DNA of 64,000 bases from Corynebacterium lizhenjunii (GCF_011038655.2 NZ_CP064954.1:558001-622000), one strand, 5' to 3'; positions 42,817 to 51,299 are shown, counted from the first letter of the stretch. The notes: generated by a model from the sequence alone, not told the origin. Translations and numbers: made by a program.

Positions 42817-45711
42817 ATGACCAACACAATTAAATTTAACCGCCTGGATTCCCGCGTCTACCAGCGCATGACCCAGGCGGGCCTGCGCACGGACATGGCC
42901 TCCCGGGCGGCCTACTCTTCTGATGCCTCCATCTTCCGCCGCATCCCCGCTGCCGTCACCGAACCCCGCACGGTAGATGACATTCGCGCGGCCCTGGCGG
43001 TGGCCCGGGAGCGCGGGTGGGCGGTGGTGGGCCGCGGCGGCGGCACCTCGGTGGCGGGAAATGCCATTGGCCACGGGTTGATTATTGATACTTCCCGCTA
43101 CTTCAATCGGATTCTTGACATTGACGTCGAGGCCCGCACCGCCACGGTGGAGCCCGGGGTGGTCTGCGACGCGTTGCGCGACGCCGTGGCGCCTCACGGA
43201 CTGACCTACGGCCCTGACCCGTCGACGCACTCGCGCTGCACCATTGGCGGAATGGTGGCCAACAACGCCTGCGGTTCACACTCCGTGGCCTATGGCACCG
43301 CAGCGGAGAACCTGGTAGATGTCACGATCATGCTTGCCGATGGCCGCGAAGTCACCTTCAGCCGCGGCGGCGCCTCCGACCCGCAGCTCGACCAGGCATT
43401 ACGAGACTTGGTGGCAGATAACGCGGAGCTGATCGAATCCGAACTCGGGCGCTTCCCGCGCCAGGTCTCCGGATATGGGCTGCACTACCTGCTGCAGCGC
43501 CACGGGTTTGATACCGCGAAGGCGGTGGCGGGATCCGAGGGCACCATCGGCATTATCACCCGCCTGACCGTCAAGCTAGTGCCGGTGCCCAAGGTCAAGG
43601 CCTTGGCGGTGCTGGCCTTTGACACCGTCTTCGATGCAGCCGCAGCCGCAGCCCGCCTGCGCCTGCCGGGGGTTGCCACCATCGAGGGCATGGGCGGGGA
43701 CCTGCTAGGCGCCCTGCGCTCCAAGGTGGGCCAGGAAAATGCGGGCGCGAACCTTCCGGGCAACCGTAAGGGCCTGGCCGCGGGCGGTTGGCTTTACTGC
43801 GAGACTGGAGGTGAAACCGCCGCAGAGGCCATTGCTGCCGCCCAGCAGGTGGCGCGCAGCGTGGAGACCATTGATTACGTGGTGGTCGATGGCTCGGCCG
43901 ATATGCGCGAGCTGTGGCGCATCCGCGAGTCCGCCGCCGGGGTGGTTACCCGCCTGCCGGATGGGGGAGAGGCCTGGCCCAATTGGGAGGACTCCGCCGT
44001 GCCGCCGGAAAACCTGGCTGACTACCTGCGCGGGCTTTACGCGCTGATGGATGACTACGGCCTGCGCGGGATTCCCTTCGGCCACTTCGGCGAGGGCTGC
44101 GTGCACGTGCGCATCTCCTTTGACTTTGGCACCCCGGAGGGCATAGCGCAGTTCGAGTCTTTCATGGACCATGCCGCGCAGCTGGTTAGCGCCCACGGCG
44201 GTTCACTATCCGGTGAACACGGCGATGGACGCGCCCGCTCTGCCTTGCTTAACCGCATGTATTCCCCAGCCATGTTGGGTTTGTTCCAGCAGTTCAAAGA
44301 GCTATTCGACCCGGATTATTTCTTCAATCCAGGTGTGCTGGTGCTTGCCGATGCCCCCACCCAAGGCCTGCGCATGGCCCCCGGCCAACGCACCTTTGAG
44401 CTCACCCCCGTGCACTCCTTTAGCCACGATAAGGGCTCGATGGTCAATGCCATTAACCGGTGTGTCGGCGTTTCTGCCTGCCGCTCCGAGGCCGGATCCA
44501 TGTGCCCGTCTTTCCAGATCACCGGCGATGAAGTCCATTCCACCCGCGGGCGCGCCCGGCTACTTAGCGAAATGTTCCGTGGAGAGTCCATCCCGGAAGG
44601 CTTTGAATCAAAAGAGGTCGCTAGCGCCCTGGATTTGTGCCTGTCCTGTAAAGCTTGTGCCTCTGAGTGCCCAGTGAACGTGGACATGGCCACCTATAAG
44701 TCAGAGTTCTTGCACAAGCACTACCGCGGCAAGCTGCGCCCAGGGGCACACTATGTGATGGGTTGGCTGCCACTGCTGGGCTACATTGCGCATAAGATCC
44801 CGCTGCTTCCCACGGTGATTGATAAGGCCATGTCCGCACCGGGGCTGTCCACGCTGATTGCCAAAGCCGGCGGGTTGGATACCGGGCGGCCGCTGATCCG
44901 TTTTGCGCACACCTCTCTGCGCAAGTGGCACGCGCGGCGGGCAAACGTTGCGGGGGAGGGGGCATCGGCAAGCACGGAAGCTGGCACGGTGGTGTTGTGG
45001 CCGGACTCCTTTAATTCCTCGCTGGGCACCTCGCCTGCCACTGCGGCGGTAGAGGTGCTCGAGGCCCTGGGCTACCGGGTGGAAATCCCACAGGAGTTTG
45101 TCTGCTGCGGACTGACCTGGCACTCCACCGGGCAGCTGGACATGACGCAGAAGGTGCTTGAGCGCACCGCGAAGGTGATGGCGCCCTACCTGGACCGCGG
45201 GCTGCCCGTCATTGGCGTGGAGCCTTCATGCACCGTGATGCTGCGCTCCGAGGCCACTGAACTTTCCGCCAATCCCGACCTGGAACGCCTGGCCCAGGCG
45301 ACCGTGTCCTTCGCGGAATTTATCGCGCCGCGGATTGCGCAGCTGGTAGAGCGCGGGGAGATAGTGCCCGGGGATGTCTCTGCGCTGACCCAGGTGCACT
45401 GCCACGAAAAATCCCTGGGAGACCCGGCGCATTCGACGCAACTGCTGGCCGCGCTGGGCGTGGATGAGGAGCAGATTGCCACCGGGTGCTGCGGCCTGGC
45501 CGGCAACTGGGGCTTTGAAAAAGGCCACGCGGAGATGTCGCTGGCCTTAGGTGAGCGCGAACTCTTCCCCAAGGTGCGCGCCGCCGCTGCGGCGGACAAG
45601 GCGGTCATCGCCGACGGCTTTTCCTGCCGCACCCAGATCGAGCAAGGCACCGGCACGCGCGCGCAGCACGTGGCCGAAATAGTGCGTGACATTCTGCGCG
45701 CTGCGCGGTAG
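42817..45711 (+). CDS. FAD- and Fe-S-containing D-2-hydroxyacid dehydrogenase (YdiJ/GlcD-GlcF fusion type)
   Basis: The protein has 964 residues from the ATG at 42817 (GGAG upstream); the frame is open far upstream but that is antisense to the GntR gene. The N-terminal part has the FAD-binding_4 fold (VVGRGGGTSVAGNAIGHGLIID) and a C-terminal FAD oxidase domain (GEHGDGRARS). Two ferredoxin-like clusters follow (CVGVSACRSEAGSMCPSF, CLSCKACASECP), then two CCG domains (VCCGLTWHSTGQLD, TGCCGLAGNWGFEKGHAEMS). It should oxidise lactate, glycolate or 2-hydroxyglutarate at the membrane. Two motif copies occur: VLADAPTQG and EGASASTEAG. Confidence 0.9.
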   Translation: MTNTIKFNRLDSRVYQRMTQAGLRTDMASRAAYSSDASIFRRIPAAVTEPRTVDDIRAALAVARERGWAVVGRGGGTSVAGNAIGHGLIIDTSRYFNRILDIDVEARTATVEPGVVCDALRDAVAPHGLTYGPDPSTHSRCTIGGMVANNACGSHSVAYGTAAENLVDVTIMLADGREVTFSRGGASDPQLDQALRDLVADNAELIESELGRFPRQVSGYGLHYLLQRHGFDTAKAVAGSEGTIGIITRLTVKLVPVPKVKALAVLAFDTVFDAAAAAARLRLPGVATIEGMGGDLLGALRSKVGQENAGANLPGNRKGLAAGGWLYCETGGETAAEAIAAAQQVARSVETIDYVVVDGSADMRELWRIRESAAGVVTRLPDGGEAWPNWEDSAVPPENLADYLRGLYALMDDYGLRGIPFGHFGEGCVHVRISFDFGTPEGIAQFESFMDHAAQLVSAHGGSLSGEHGDGRARSALLNRMYSPAMLGLFQQFKELFDPDYFFNPGVLVLADAPTQGLRMAPGQRTFELTPVHSFSHDKGSMVNAINRCVGVSACRSEAGSMCPSFQITGDEVHSTRGRARLLSEMFRGESIPEGFESKEVASALDLCLSCKACASECPVNVDMATYKSEFLHKHYRGKLRPGAHYVMGWLPLLGYIAHKIPLLPTVIDKAMSAPGLSTLIAKAGGLDTGRPLIRFAHTSLRKWHARRANVAGEGASASTEAGTVVLWPDSFNSSLGTSPATAAVEVLEALGYRVEIPQEFVCCGLTWHSTGQLDMTQKVLERTAKVMAPYLDRGLPVIGVEPSCTVMLRSEATELSANPDLERLAQATVSFAEFIAPRIAQLVERGEIVPGDVSALTQVHCHEKSLGDPAHSTQLLAALGVDEEQIATGCCGLAGNWGFEKGHAEMSLALGERELFPKVRAAAAADKAVIADGFSCRTQIEQGTGTRAQHVAEIVRDILRAAR
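44343..44358 (+). repeat. Dispersed motif, perfect copy in the dehydrogenase gene
   Basis: GCTTGCCGATGCCCCC, read as LADAP between the FAD domain and the Fe-S domain. Confidence 0.9.
44958..44973 (-). repeat. Dispersed motif, perfect reverse copy in the same gene
   Basis: GGGGGCATCGGCAAGC, read by the gene as GASAS in the linker before the first CCG domain. Forward and reverse copies thus mark domain boundaries of one protein. Confidence 0.9.
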
Positions 45712-45856
45712 CCTACGCGGCGCGCGGACGAAGTTTTGCGCGCTGCGCGACAGCCTACGCGGCACGCGGACAAAATTTTGCGCGCTGCGTGACAGCCCGC
45801 GCGGCGCGCGGACAAAATTTTGCGCGCTGCGGGACAGCCCGCGCGGCGCGCTGCCC
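45695..45856. repeat. 42-bp tandem array seeded at the dehydrogenase stop codon
   Basis: Units start at 45695, 45737, 45779 and 45821 (each TGCGCGCTGCG...), the last one partial. The first unit contains the end of the gene, including the TAG at 45709-45711. The repeats lie in the 282-bp gap before the NSS transporter. Confidence 0.92.
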
Positions 45857-45917
45857 GACGGGGTTGCCGTAGGCAGAGGAGTGACGCAGAAAACTACCTA
45901 TTGGGCGCTAGGTAGAT

Positions 45918-45962
45918 TATGATGCTTGTCTAACACAGCGCCGGACCAGCCTCCGGCGCTGT
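45918..45962 (+). promoter_or_regulatory. -10 candidate and leader hairpin upstream of metP
   Basis: TATGAT (45918-45923) is a good -10 candidate. Twelve bases later ACAGCGCCGGA (45935-45945) pairs with TCCGGCGCTGT (45952-45962) in an 11-bp stem that would sit at the very 5' end of the mRNA. No T-run follows. It could stabilise the transcript or regulate translation. Confidence 0.45.
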
Positions 45963-45993
45963 CAGCTCTCTACTAACACAAAGGTGTACTCCT

Positions 45994-47589
45994 ATGGCGA
46001 CTACTAAAACGACCCGGTCAAACCGGGATACGTTCAATACGCGCTTTGTCTTTCTTATGGCGGCCATCGGCTCCGCCGTCGGCCTGGGCAACATTTGGCG
46101 CTTTCCGTATGTGGCATACGAAAACGGCGGCGGCGCCTTCCTGGTGCCCTACATCGTGGCGCTGCTGACCGCTGGTATCCCGCTGCTGTGGTTCGATTTG
46201 GCAGTTGGCCACCGCTTCCGCGGCTCCACCCCGCTGGCCTTTAGGCGCGTGTCCCCCTCCTTGGAATCCATTGGCTGGTTCAAGGCGGGCGTGAACTTCT
46301 TCATCGCCATCTACTACGCGGCAATTATCGCCTGGGCGGCCATCTACACGGTCAAGTCCATCAACCAGGCCTGGGGTGATAGCCCCGCCGACTACTTCAT
46401 GGGCGACTTCCTGCAGGCAGACACCGACGCGACCTACTCCGCCAACTTCGTCTGGCCCATCCTGCTGGTCATGGTGGGCGTGTGGGTCATCGCGATTGTG
46501 ACGCTGGCGACGGATATTAACAAGGGCATCGGCAAGCTGACCTCGCTGTTCCTGCCGGTGCTGACGGTGATGTTCATCATCCTGGTGGTGCGCGCGCTCT
46601 TCCTGGACGGCGCCGTGGACGGCCTCAACGCCCTGTTTACCCCGGACTGGTCCGTGCTGTCCAACCCCTCGGTATGGATCGCTGCTTACGGGCAAATCTT
46701 CTTCTCCCTGTCCATCGGCTTCGGCATCATGATCACCTACGCCTCCTACCTCAAGCCGCGCACCAACCTGACCAACACCGGTCTGGTCACCGCGTTTGCT
46801 AACTCCTCCTTTGAGGTGCTGGCCGGTATTGGCGTCTTTGCCACCCTGGGCTACATGGCCGCACAACAAGGCGTGGCTGTGGATGAGGTCGCCTCCGGCG
46901 GCATTGGCCTGGCATTCATCGCCTTCCCCACCATCATTAACCTCATGCCCTTGGGCGGGCTGTTCGGCGTGCTCTTCTTCGGCTCCTTGTTCCTGGCCGG
47001 CCTGACCTCTCTGATTTCCATTTTGGAAGTGGTCATCTCCGCCGTGGCCGACAAGTTTGATCTGCCGCGCAAGAAGGCCGCCATCATGGCCGGCTCCGTG
47101 ATGGCCGTGGTGTCCTGCCTGCTGTTTTCCACCACTTCCGGCCTTGTCACCCTGGACATCATGGACAAGTTCACCAACAACATCGGCATTGTCTTCGGTG
47201 CCGTGTGCGCCGTGATTGCCGTTGGCTGGGTCACCGGCCGCCGCCGCGAAATGGCCCAGCACATCAACGCTGTCTCCGGCCTGCGCGTGGGCACCGTGTG
47301 GACTTTCCTGACCTTCGTGGCCACCCCGGCGCTGCTCATTTACTTCCTGGTCAGCGAGATCATCACCCTGATCGGTGAGCCCTATGAGGGCTACTCCCAA
47401 GCCCAAATCGGCCTCTACGGCTGGGCGGCGGTAGCCATCATCCTGGTCGCCTCCTTCGTCTTCGCCTCCCTGAAGTTCCGCGGCAACCAGCACCTGGACG
47501 GCCTAGCAACCTCCGACTACGGCGTCCCCGTACGCGGCCGCCCCGCCGGTGAGCCCAACCCCCTGGGTCAGGGCGCTACCCAGCGCTAA
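45994..47589 (+). CDS. metP: NSS-family sodium-dependent transporter, MetP-like
   Basis: The protein has 531 residues with 12 predicted membrane segments. The family's first-helix sodium/substrate motif is present: FLMAAIGSAVGLGNIWRFPY, followed by NGGGAFLVPY. The gene is followed by a metS-type small gene, the arrangement that in C. glutamicum gives the MetPS importer for methionine and alanine. The substrate is therefore probably methionine or another neutral amino acid, driven by sodium. Confidence 0.9.
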   Translation: MATTKTTRSNRDTFNTRFVFLMAAIGSAVGLGNIWRFPYVAYENGGGAFLVPYIVALLTAGIPLLWFDLAVGHRFRGSTPLAFRRVSPSLESIGWFKAGVNFFIAIYYAAIIAWAAIYTVKSINQAWGDSPADYFMGDFLQADTDATYSANFVWPILLVMVGVWVIAIVTLATDINKGIGKLTSLFLPVLTVMFIILVVRALFLDGAVDGLNALFTPDWSVLSNPSVWIAAYGQIFFSLSIGFGIMITYASYLKPRTNLTNTGLVTAFANSSFEVLAGIGVFATLGYMAAQQGVAVDEVASGGIGLAFIAFPTIINLMPLGGLFGVLFFGSLFLAGLTSLISILEVVISAVADKFDLPRKKAAIMAGSVMAVVSCLLFSTTSGLVTLDIMDKFTNNIGIVFGAVCAVIAVGWVTGRRREMAQHINAVSGLRVGTVWTFLTFVATPALLIYFLVSEIITLIGEPYEGYSQAQIGLYGWAAVAIILVASFVFASLKFRGNQHLDGLATSDYGVPVRGRPAGEPNPLGQGATQR

Positions 47590-47619
47590 ACCGTCCCCCA
47601 CACCCTAAGGAGAAACACC

Positions 47620-47787
47620 ATGTCCACCAGTGCACTCTTTCTACTGGTCCTGTTCATCGTGGTCGTCTGGGGCGGCCTTGGCCTCTCCGCCGTGCTACTT
47701 GCCCGCAGCGATGACAACACCACCGGCGAGCTAGGCAACGCCCCCGGTACCGATGACGAAACCCTGATGCACCGCGTGCACGCCTAA
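47620..47787 (+). CDS. metS: MetS-family small subunit of the NSS transporter
   Basis: The protein has 55 residues: MSTSALFLLVLFIVVVWGGL..., one membrane helix and an acidic tail ending DETLMHRVHA. The ATG at 47620 has TAAGGAG upstream and lies 30 nt after metP. In C. glutamicum such a peptide is required for MetP activity. It is shorter than usual ORF cut-offs but its context makes it secure. Confidence 0.88.
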   Translation: MSTSALFLLVLFIVVVWGGLGLSAVLLARSDDNTTGELGNAPGTDDETLMHRVHA

Positions 47788-47810
47788 ACGCCGCGTGCAC
47801 CTGAGCAGCA

Positions 47811-47843
47811 GGCCCCGCTTCCTTGAGCTGAGGAGGCGGGGCC
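47811..47843. terminator. Bidirectional hairpin between metS and rbsK
   Basis: GGCCCCGCTTCCT pairs with AGGAGGCGGGGCC (13-bp stem, one G-T pair, 7-nt loop) between convergent genes. The short T content after the stem makes it a plausible but not classical intrinsic terminator. Confidence 0.65.
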
Positions 47844-47900
47844 TTCGGCATGGCCGGGCCGGGGAGCGGGTAAGCCGTTAGGGGTCTTTAGTCTGGACAG

Positions 47901-48926
47901 CTAGTCCTCAAGCTCAGGCAATTCATCGCCTGCGCGCGGGTAGGACGGTTGCGCACCGGGAGATAGCGTAGCGTAGGCAGCGACGCGAGCCGCGTGGTGG
48001 GCTGCGGCCACCATGTCTGCACCATCGCGGTGACGATCGCGATGATGAACAGCCGGGCCAGCGAGGGGTGGGCCATCGCCGGGTTCCTGTTCGGCTTCAG
48101 CGAAGGGGTCAGTGAAGGGCTCAGCGAGGAGGCTGGCGACAAAGGCACCGGCAAAGGCATCGCCAGCGCCGGTAGTATCCACGGCAGCAACCCGCGTCGG
48201 GATGGGAGTAAGCCCGGCGGCATCGGCAAGCACAGCACCCTGGGCGCCCAAGGTAAGCAGCACAGAGGCACAACCGGCATCAAGTAGTGCCTGGGCAAGC
48301 TGTTGTGGCGTGGCCTCGGGGTCGGGCGGGTGACCCAATTGCTCCAGGATAAGGCCAGCCTCATGCTCATTGGCTAGCAGCGGATCCGCAGCCAGGAGCG
48401 CAGTGCGATCAACCGGAATCACCGGCGCCAGATTAACCACCACGCGTGCGCCTGCGGCGCGGGCAATCTCCACGGCGCGGCGAAAACCATCAGCCGGAAT
48501 CTCGCCCTGAAGCAAAACAATATCGGCGGCCTCAATCGTGGCCGCCTGTGAGCTCACATACTCCGCATCCACCGCGGCATTCGCGCCGGGGACTACCACA
48601 ATGGAGTTCTCGCCATCAGCAGCCACCGTAATGACAGCCAAACCAGTGGAAGTATCAGCGCGGCGGGCAACCGCCTGCAGGTCCACCCCGGTGGCTTTCA
48701 AGTGCTCCAAGGCCGCAGCGGCGTAGGCGTCATCACCAACCGCGCCCACAAACGTCACGTGCGCACCTTGCAGGGCCGCGGCCACCGCCTGATTGGCGCC
48801 CTTACCTCCAGCGAGCACCGCGCCACCACTGCCCAGCACAGTCTCGCCTGGCTGCGGGTGGCGAGCCACCGAAACCATGAGATCTGCGTTAATGGAACCC
48901 ACTACGCACAACGAAGCAGAAGACAT
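47901..48926 (-). CDS. rbsK: Ribokinase (PfkB family)
   Basis: The protein has 341 residues, longer than most ribokinases (about 300). PfkB signatures are intact: GGKGANQAVAAALQGA near the N-terminus and VDTTGAGDAFAGAF with the catalytic Asp near residue 255. After that motif there is a ~35-residue acidic/His-rich insertion (FTDPFAEAEQEPGDGPPLAG...), with repeated codons, which accounts for the extra length. It phosphorylates ribose at O5 with ATP. No ribose transporter is adjacent; a TetR gene ends directly upstream. A motif copy is read as VLADAAGL. Confidence 0.88.
   Translation of the reverse strand: MSSASLCVVGSINADLMVSVARHPQPGETVLGSGGAVLAGGKGANQAVAAALQGAHVTFVGAVGDDAYAAAALEHLKATGVDLQAVARRADTSTGLAVITVAADGENSIVVVPGANAAVDAEYVSSQAATIEAADIVLLQGEIPADGFRRAVEIARAAGARVVVNLAPVIPVDRTALLAADPLLANEHEAGLILEQLGHPPDPEATPQQLAQALLDAGCASVLLTLGAQGAVLADAAGLTPIPTRVAAVDTTGAGDAFAGAFVASLLAEPFTDPFAEAEQEPGDGPPLAGPAVHHRDRHRDGADMVAAAHHAARVAAYATLSPGAQPSYPRAGDELPELED
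48215..48230 (-). repeat. Dispersed motif copy in rbsK
   Basis: GGCGGCATCGGCAAGC on the plus strand, read by rbsK as LADAAG. Confidence 0.75.
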
Positions 48927-49520
48927 CTAGCTGGCCTCTGCGGGGGCATCGGCAAGCAATTGCTGCAGGGCAAAGCCGGCATACATGTTGCCGAGCTCCT
49001 CGGGGGAGTACTGGCCGTCGTCGGCGTACCACTTGGACACGCCGATGCCCATGTCAATGAGCGCCCAGCAGGAAATCTTGACGTCGTTGGCCTGGAATAC
49101 GCCGGTGGCCATGCCGTCGTGGACAATCTTCATCCAGCGGGAGACGTAGTCGCGGCGCAGCTCGATAACCACGGAATGGTGGGGCTCCTCCAGGGAGCCA
49201 ATCTCGGTGTTGATAACGCGCGCCGCCCGCGCATGGGTTGTGTGGAAAATCACATGCGAGCGCATGGCGGCGGCGAGCTTATCCACCGGATTGTCAATCC
49301 CGGCAATCGCGGTGGCGTTAAAGCGCAGCAGCTCCTCCATGGCATTAATCGCCACCTCCGCCAGTAACTCCTGCTTAGAGCGGAAATGGTTGTACAGGCT
49401 GGAGGCGCGCATGCCCACGGCCTTGGCGATGTCCTCCATGCTGGTGGCGTGGTAGCCGCGGGCGTCGAAGAGGATCAGGGCGGCGTTCGCGATCTGGTCG
49501 CGGCGCTTCTGGTTAGCCAA
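48927..49520 (-). CDS. TetR-family regulator, probably of fatty-acid/acyl-CoA genes
   Basis: The protein has 197 residues with an N-terminal HTH (ANAALILFDARGYHATSMEDIAKAVGMRASSLYNHFRSKQELL; the core is GYHATSMEDIAKAVG). The C-terminal domain is of the type seen in regulators of acyl-CoA degradation. It is divergent from the acyl-CoA dehydrogenase gene, with the palindrome at 49605-49620 between them. The last residues, LLADAPAEAS, are encoded by a perfect motif copy. Its stop directly abuts the rbsK start, so the two may be co-transcribed. Confidence 0.85.
   Translation of the reverse strand: MANQKRRDQIANAALILFDARGYHATSMEDIAKAVGMRASSLYNHFRSKQELLAEVAINAMEELLRFNATAIAGIDNPVDKLAAAMRSHVIFHTTHARAARVINTEIGSLEEPHHSVVIELRRDYVSRWMKIVHDGMATGVFQANDVKISCWALIDMGIGVSKWYADDGQYSPEELGNMYAGFALQQLLADAPAEAS
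48942..48957 (-). repeat. Dispersed motif, perfect copy at the TetR gene 3' end
   Basis: GGGGGCATCGGCAAGC on the plus strand, encoding LADAP four residues before the TetR C-terminus. Confidence 0.9.
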
Positions 49521-49604
49521 TGGGGGTGCCTTTCTAAAGGATTTTTGCGTGTGGGGTGGTGAACGGCTTGACAGCGGATGAGAGTGCGGTCACAATGTCA
49601 AACT

Positions 49605-49620
49605 AATACCTATTCGTATT
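49605..49620. promoter_or_regulatory. TetR-type operator candidate
   Basis: AATAC and GTATT flank CTATTC, 18 bp before the acyl-CoA dehydrogenase start. The AATACGAAT half-site recurs upstream of the thiolase gene at 56235-56243. Confidence 0.6.
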
Positions 49621-49637
49621 TTTACACGGAGGAACTC

Positions 49638-50813
49638 ATGTCGCACAATCTTTTTGCCCCTACCACGGACTTTTTGGGTGTTTTTGATGGCATCTCTGCC
49701 GCCGATGCCGCCGCCTGGGCCCGCGCCGCCAAGTTCGGCGCCGAATGCGTCGGGGACATCAACGAGCACTGGCAAAACGCCCACTACCCCCTGGACATCG
49801 TGCGCGAGCTGGGCCAGCGCGACCTGATGACGGACGGCGTGGCCGTGCCCGGCCACGAGCAGCTCAGCCCCATCGGCGCGGGCCTGGTGCTCATGGAGGT
49901 CACGCGTGCCGATGCCTCCATGGGCACCGTCATTGCCGTCCAGGCCGGGCTGGCCCTGCGCAGCATCGCCATGCTGGGCAGCGAAGAACACAAGAAGACC
50001 TACCTGGAGCCGCTGGCATCCTGCGAGCTGCTGGGCGCGTTTGCGCTGACGGAGCCCGCGCATGGCTCTGACTCCATCGGCCTGGAAACCACCGCGGTGC
50101 GCGATGGCGACCACTTTGTGCTCAACGGGGAAAAGAAGTGGATCGGCAACGGCGCCACCGGCGGCATGACGCAGGTCTTCGCGCGCCTGGAAAACGGGGA
50201 GGTCTCCGGGTTCATCGTGCCGCAAGACACCCCGGGGTATTCCGCAGAAGTCATCACCGGCAAGCTGTCGTTGCGTTCCATTCACCAGACCCACATTAAG
50301 CTGCAGGACTGCCGCGTGCCGGTAGAAAACCAGCTGCCGGGTGCGCAAAGTTTCAAAGACGTAGCCCGCGTTCTTACCGCCACGCGCGTGGGGGTGGCGT
50401 GGATGGCGTTGGGTTCGGCGGTAGCGTGTTTTGAAAAGGCGCGCGACTACGTATTGGAGCGCGAGCAGTTTGGCCGCGAGCTGGCGCGCACGCAGATTAT
50501 CCAGCAGCGCCTGTCCAACATGTCCCTGGAGCTGGCGCAGATGATGCTCATCTGCCGCGAAGTCTCCCAGCGTGAGGCCGATGGCACCATGGCGCCCGAG
50601 CAAGCCTCCATGGCCAAGCTGCACAACACGCGCGCTGCCCGCCGCATTGCCTCCGATTGCCGCGACATGCTTGGCGGCGTGGGTATTTTGCTGGAAAACG
50701 ACATCGCGCGCCACTTCGCGGATGTCGAGGCCATGCACACCTACGAAGGCACCGATACCGTCCAGTCCTTGATCATCGGCAAGAAACTCACCGGTTTTAG
50801 CGCTTACAAGTAG
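49638..50813 (+). CDS. Acyl-CoA dehydrogenase, glutaryl-CoA dehydrogenase-like
   Basis: The protein has 391 residues from the ATG at 49638 (ACGGAGG upstream). Flavin-binding and substrate motifs are visible: LLGAFALTEPAHGSDSIGLETTA and EKKWIGNGATGG, and the catalytic base lies in AMHTYEGTDTVQSLIIGKKLTG, close to the glutaryl-CoA dehydrogenase pattern (YEGT). It introduces a 2,3-double bond into an acyl-CoA using FAD. The operator shared with the FadA/FadB-like genes suggests one pathway under the divergent TetR regulator. Confidence 0.88.
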   Translation: MSHNLFAPTTDFLGVFDGISAADAAAWARAAKFGAECVGDINEHWQNAHYPLDIVRELGQRDLMTDGVAVPGHEQLSPIGAGLVLMEVTRADASMGTVIAVQAGLALRSIAMLGSEEHKKTYLEPLASCELLGAFALTEPAHGSDSIGLETTAVRDGDHFVLNGEKKWIGNGATGGMTQVFARLENGEVSGFIVPQDTPGYSAEVITGKLSLRSIHQTHIKLQDCRVPVENQLPGAQSFKDVARVLTATRVGVAWMALGSAVACFEKARDYVLEREQFGRELARTQIIQQRLSNMSLELAQMMLICREVSQREADGTMAPEQASMAKLHNTRAARRIASDCRDMLGGVGILLENDIARHFADVEAMHTYEGTDTVQSLIIGKKLTGFSAYK

Positions 50814-50828
50814 CTTTCCGATGCCTCC
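50813..50828 (+). repeat. Variant dispersed motif on a stop codon
   Basis: GCTTTCCGATGCCTCC; its first base is the last base of the acyl-CoA dehydrogenase TAG. Confidence 0.65.
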
Positions 50829-50832
50829 TCCC

Positions 50833-50855
50833 GCCCGCCCCAGCCCCCGGCGGGC
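50833..50855 (+). terminator. Terminator-like hairpin after the acyl-CoA dehydrogenase
   Basis: GCCCGCC (50833-50839) and GGCGGGC (50849-50855), followed by TTCCC. The rest of the gap 50856-51187 shows no convincing gene. Confidence 0.5.
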
Positions 50856-51187
50856 TTCCCGCACGCACTGGTCACTGTCTCGCTGTGGCCCGTGCGTGCT
50901 CTTCTGTGTCGCCCAACAGTCCGCTGACGCTTCTCCCGCACCCCCGCAGCATTCTGCCGTGTGATGCCGTCGCCCCCCAATCGGGCGCTCCCTTTTTCGG
51001 TCTGTGAGCCGCAGTCCACTCCTGGCCGCACAAGCTATTTTGCGGACTCTTCCCGAGTGCGCGCCGCAGTCCGACCTGCGCCACGCTCCGCTCTTGCTTC
51101 TCATGACTCGACACGCAGCCCTTTCCCGCGTGCGCGCGACATAATACTCTGACATCTCACGCGGCGGCAACCGCATGTGCAGTCGGC

Positions 51188-51237
51188 CTGTGGATAACTC
51201 CCCATTTCTGCCACGGGTGGGGACAAGTTATCCACAG
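51188..51237. promoter_or_regulatory. Inverted pair of perfect DnaA-box-like sites
   Basis: CTGTGGATAACT (51188-51199) and AGTTATCCACAG (51226-51237) are exact reverse complements, each containing the DnaA-box consensus TTATCCACA. Between them CCCCA and TGGGG extend the palindrome. It lies about 60 bp before DUF222 copy 3. Confidence 0.7.
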
Positions 51238-51286
51238 ATTTCGGGTTTTCCCAAAATTCCCCTTGCGCAGGGTTGCGCTATCGCCT

Positions 51287-51292
51287 TAGCGT
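51287..51292 (+). promoter_or_regulatory. -10 hexamer, leaderless promoter of DUF222 copy 3
   Basis: TAGCGT ends 7 nt before the ATG at 51300, with TTGCGC upstream, matching the layout of copies 1 and 2 although the genes have diverged. Confidence 0.6.
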
Positions 51293-51299
51293 CAAAGCC

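Noticed and set aside
46524..46537. GGGCATCGGCAAGC in metP as a dispersed-motif copy
   Set aside because: It matches 14 bases, but the residues GIGKL are expected there in NSS transporters (KGIGKLTSLFLP), so it may be coincidence of conserved coding; it was left out of the feature list.
46018..47493. 491-codon minus-strand open frame opposite metP
   Set aside because: The composition (Gly/Asp/His/Gln-rich) is what the reverse of a membrane protein gives, and no domain is visible.
49590..51176. 528-codon minus-strand open frame
   Set aside because: It is antisense to the acyl-CoA dehydrogenase and runs into a non-coding gap; no ribosome-binding site or domain.
51188..51237. Chromosomal origin of replication
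   Set aside because: Two perfect DnaA-like boxes occur, but there is no dnaA/dnaN/rpmH context and no further box cluster or A+T-rich stretch.
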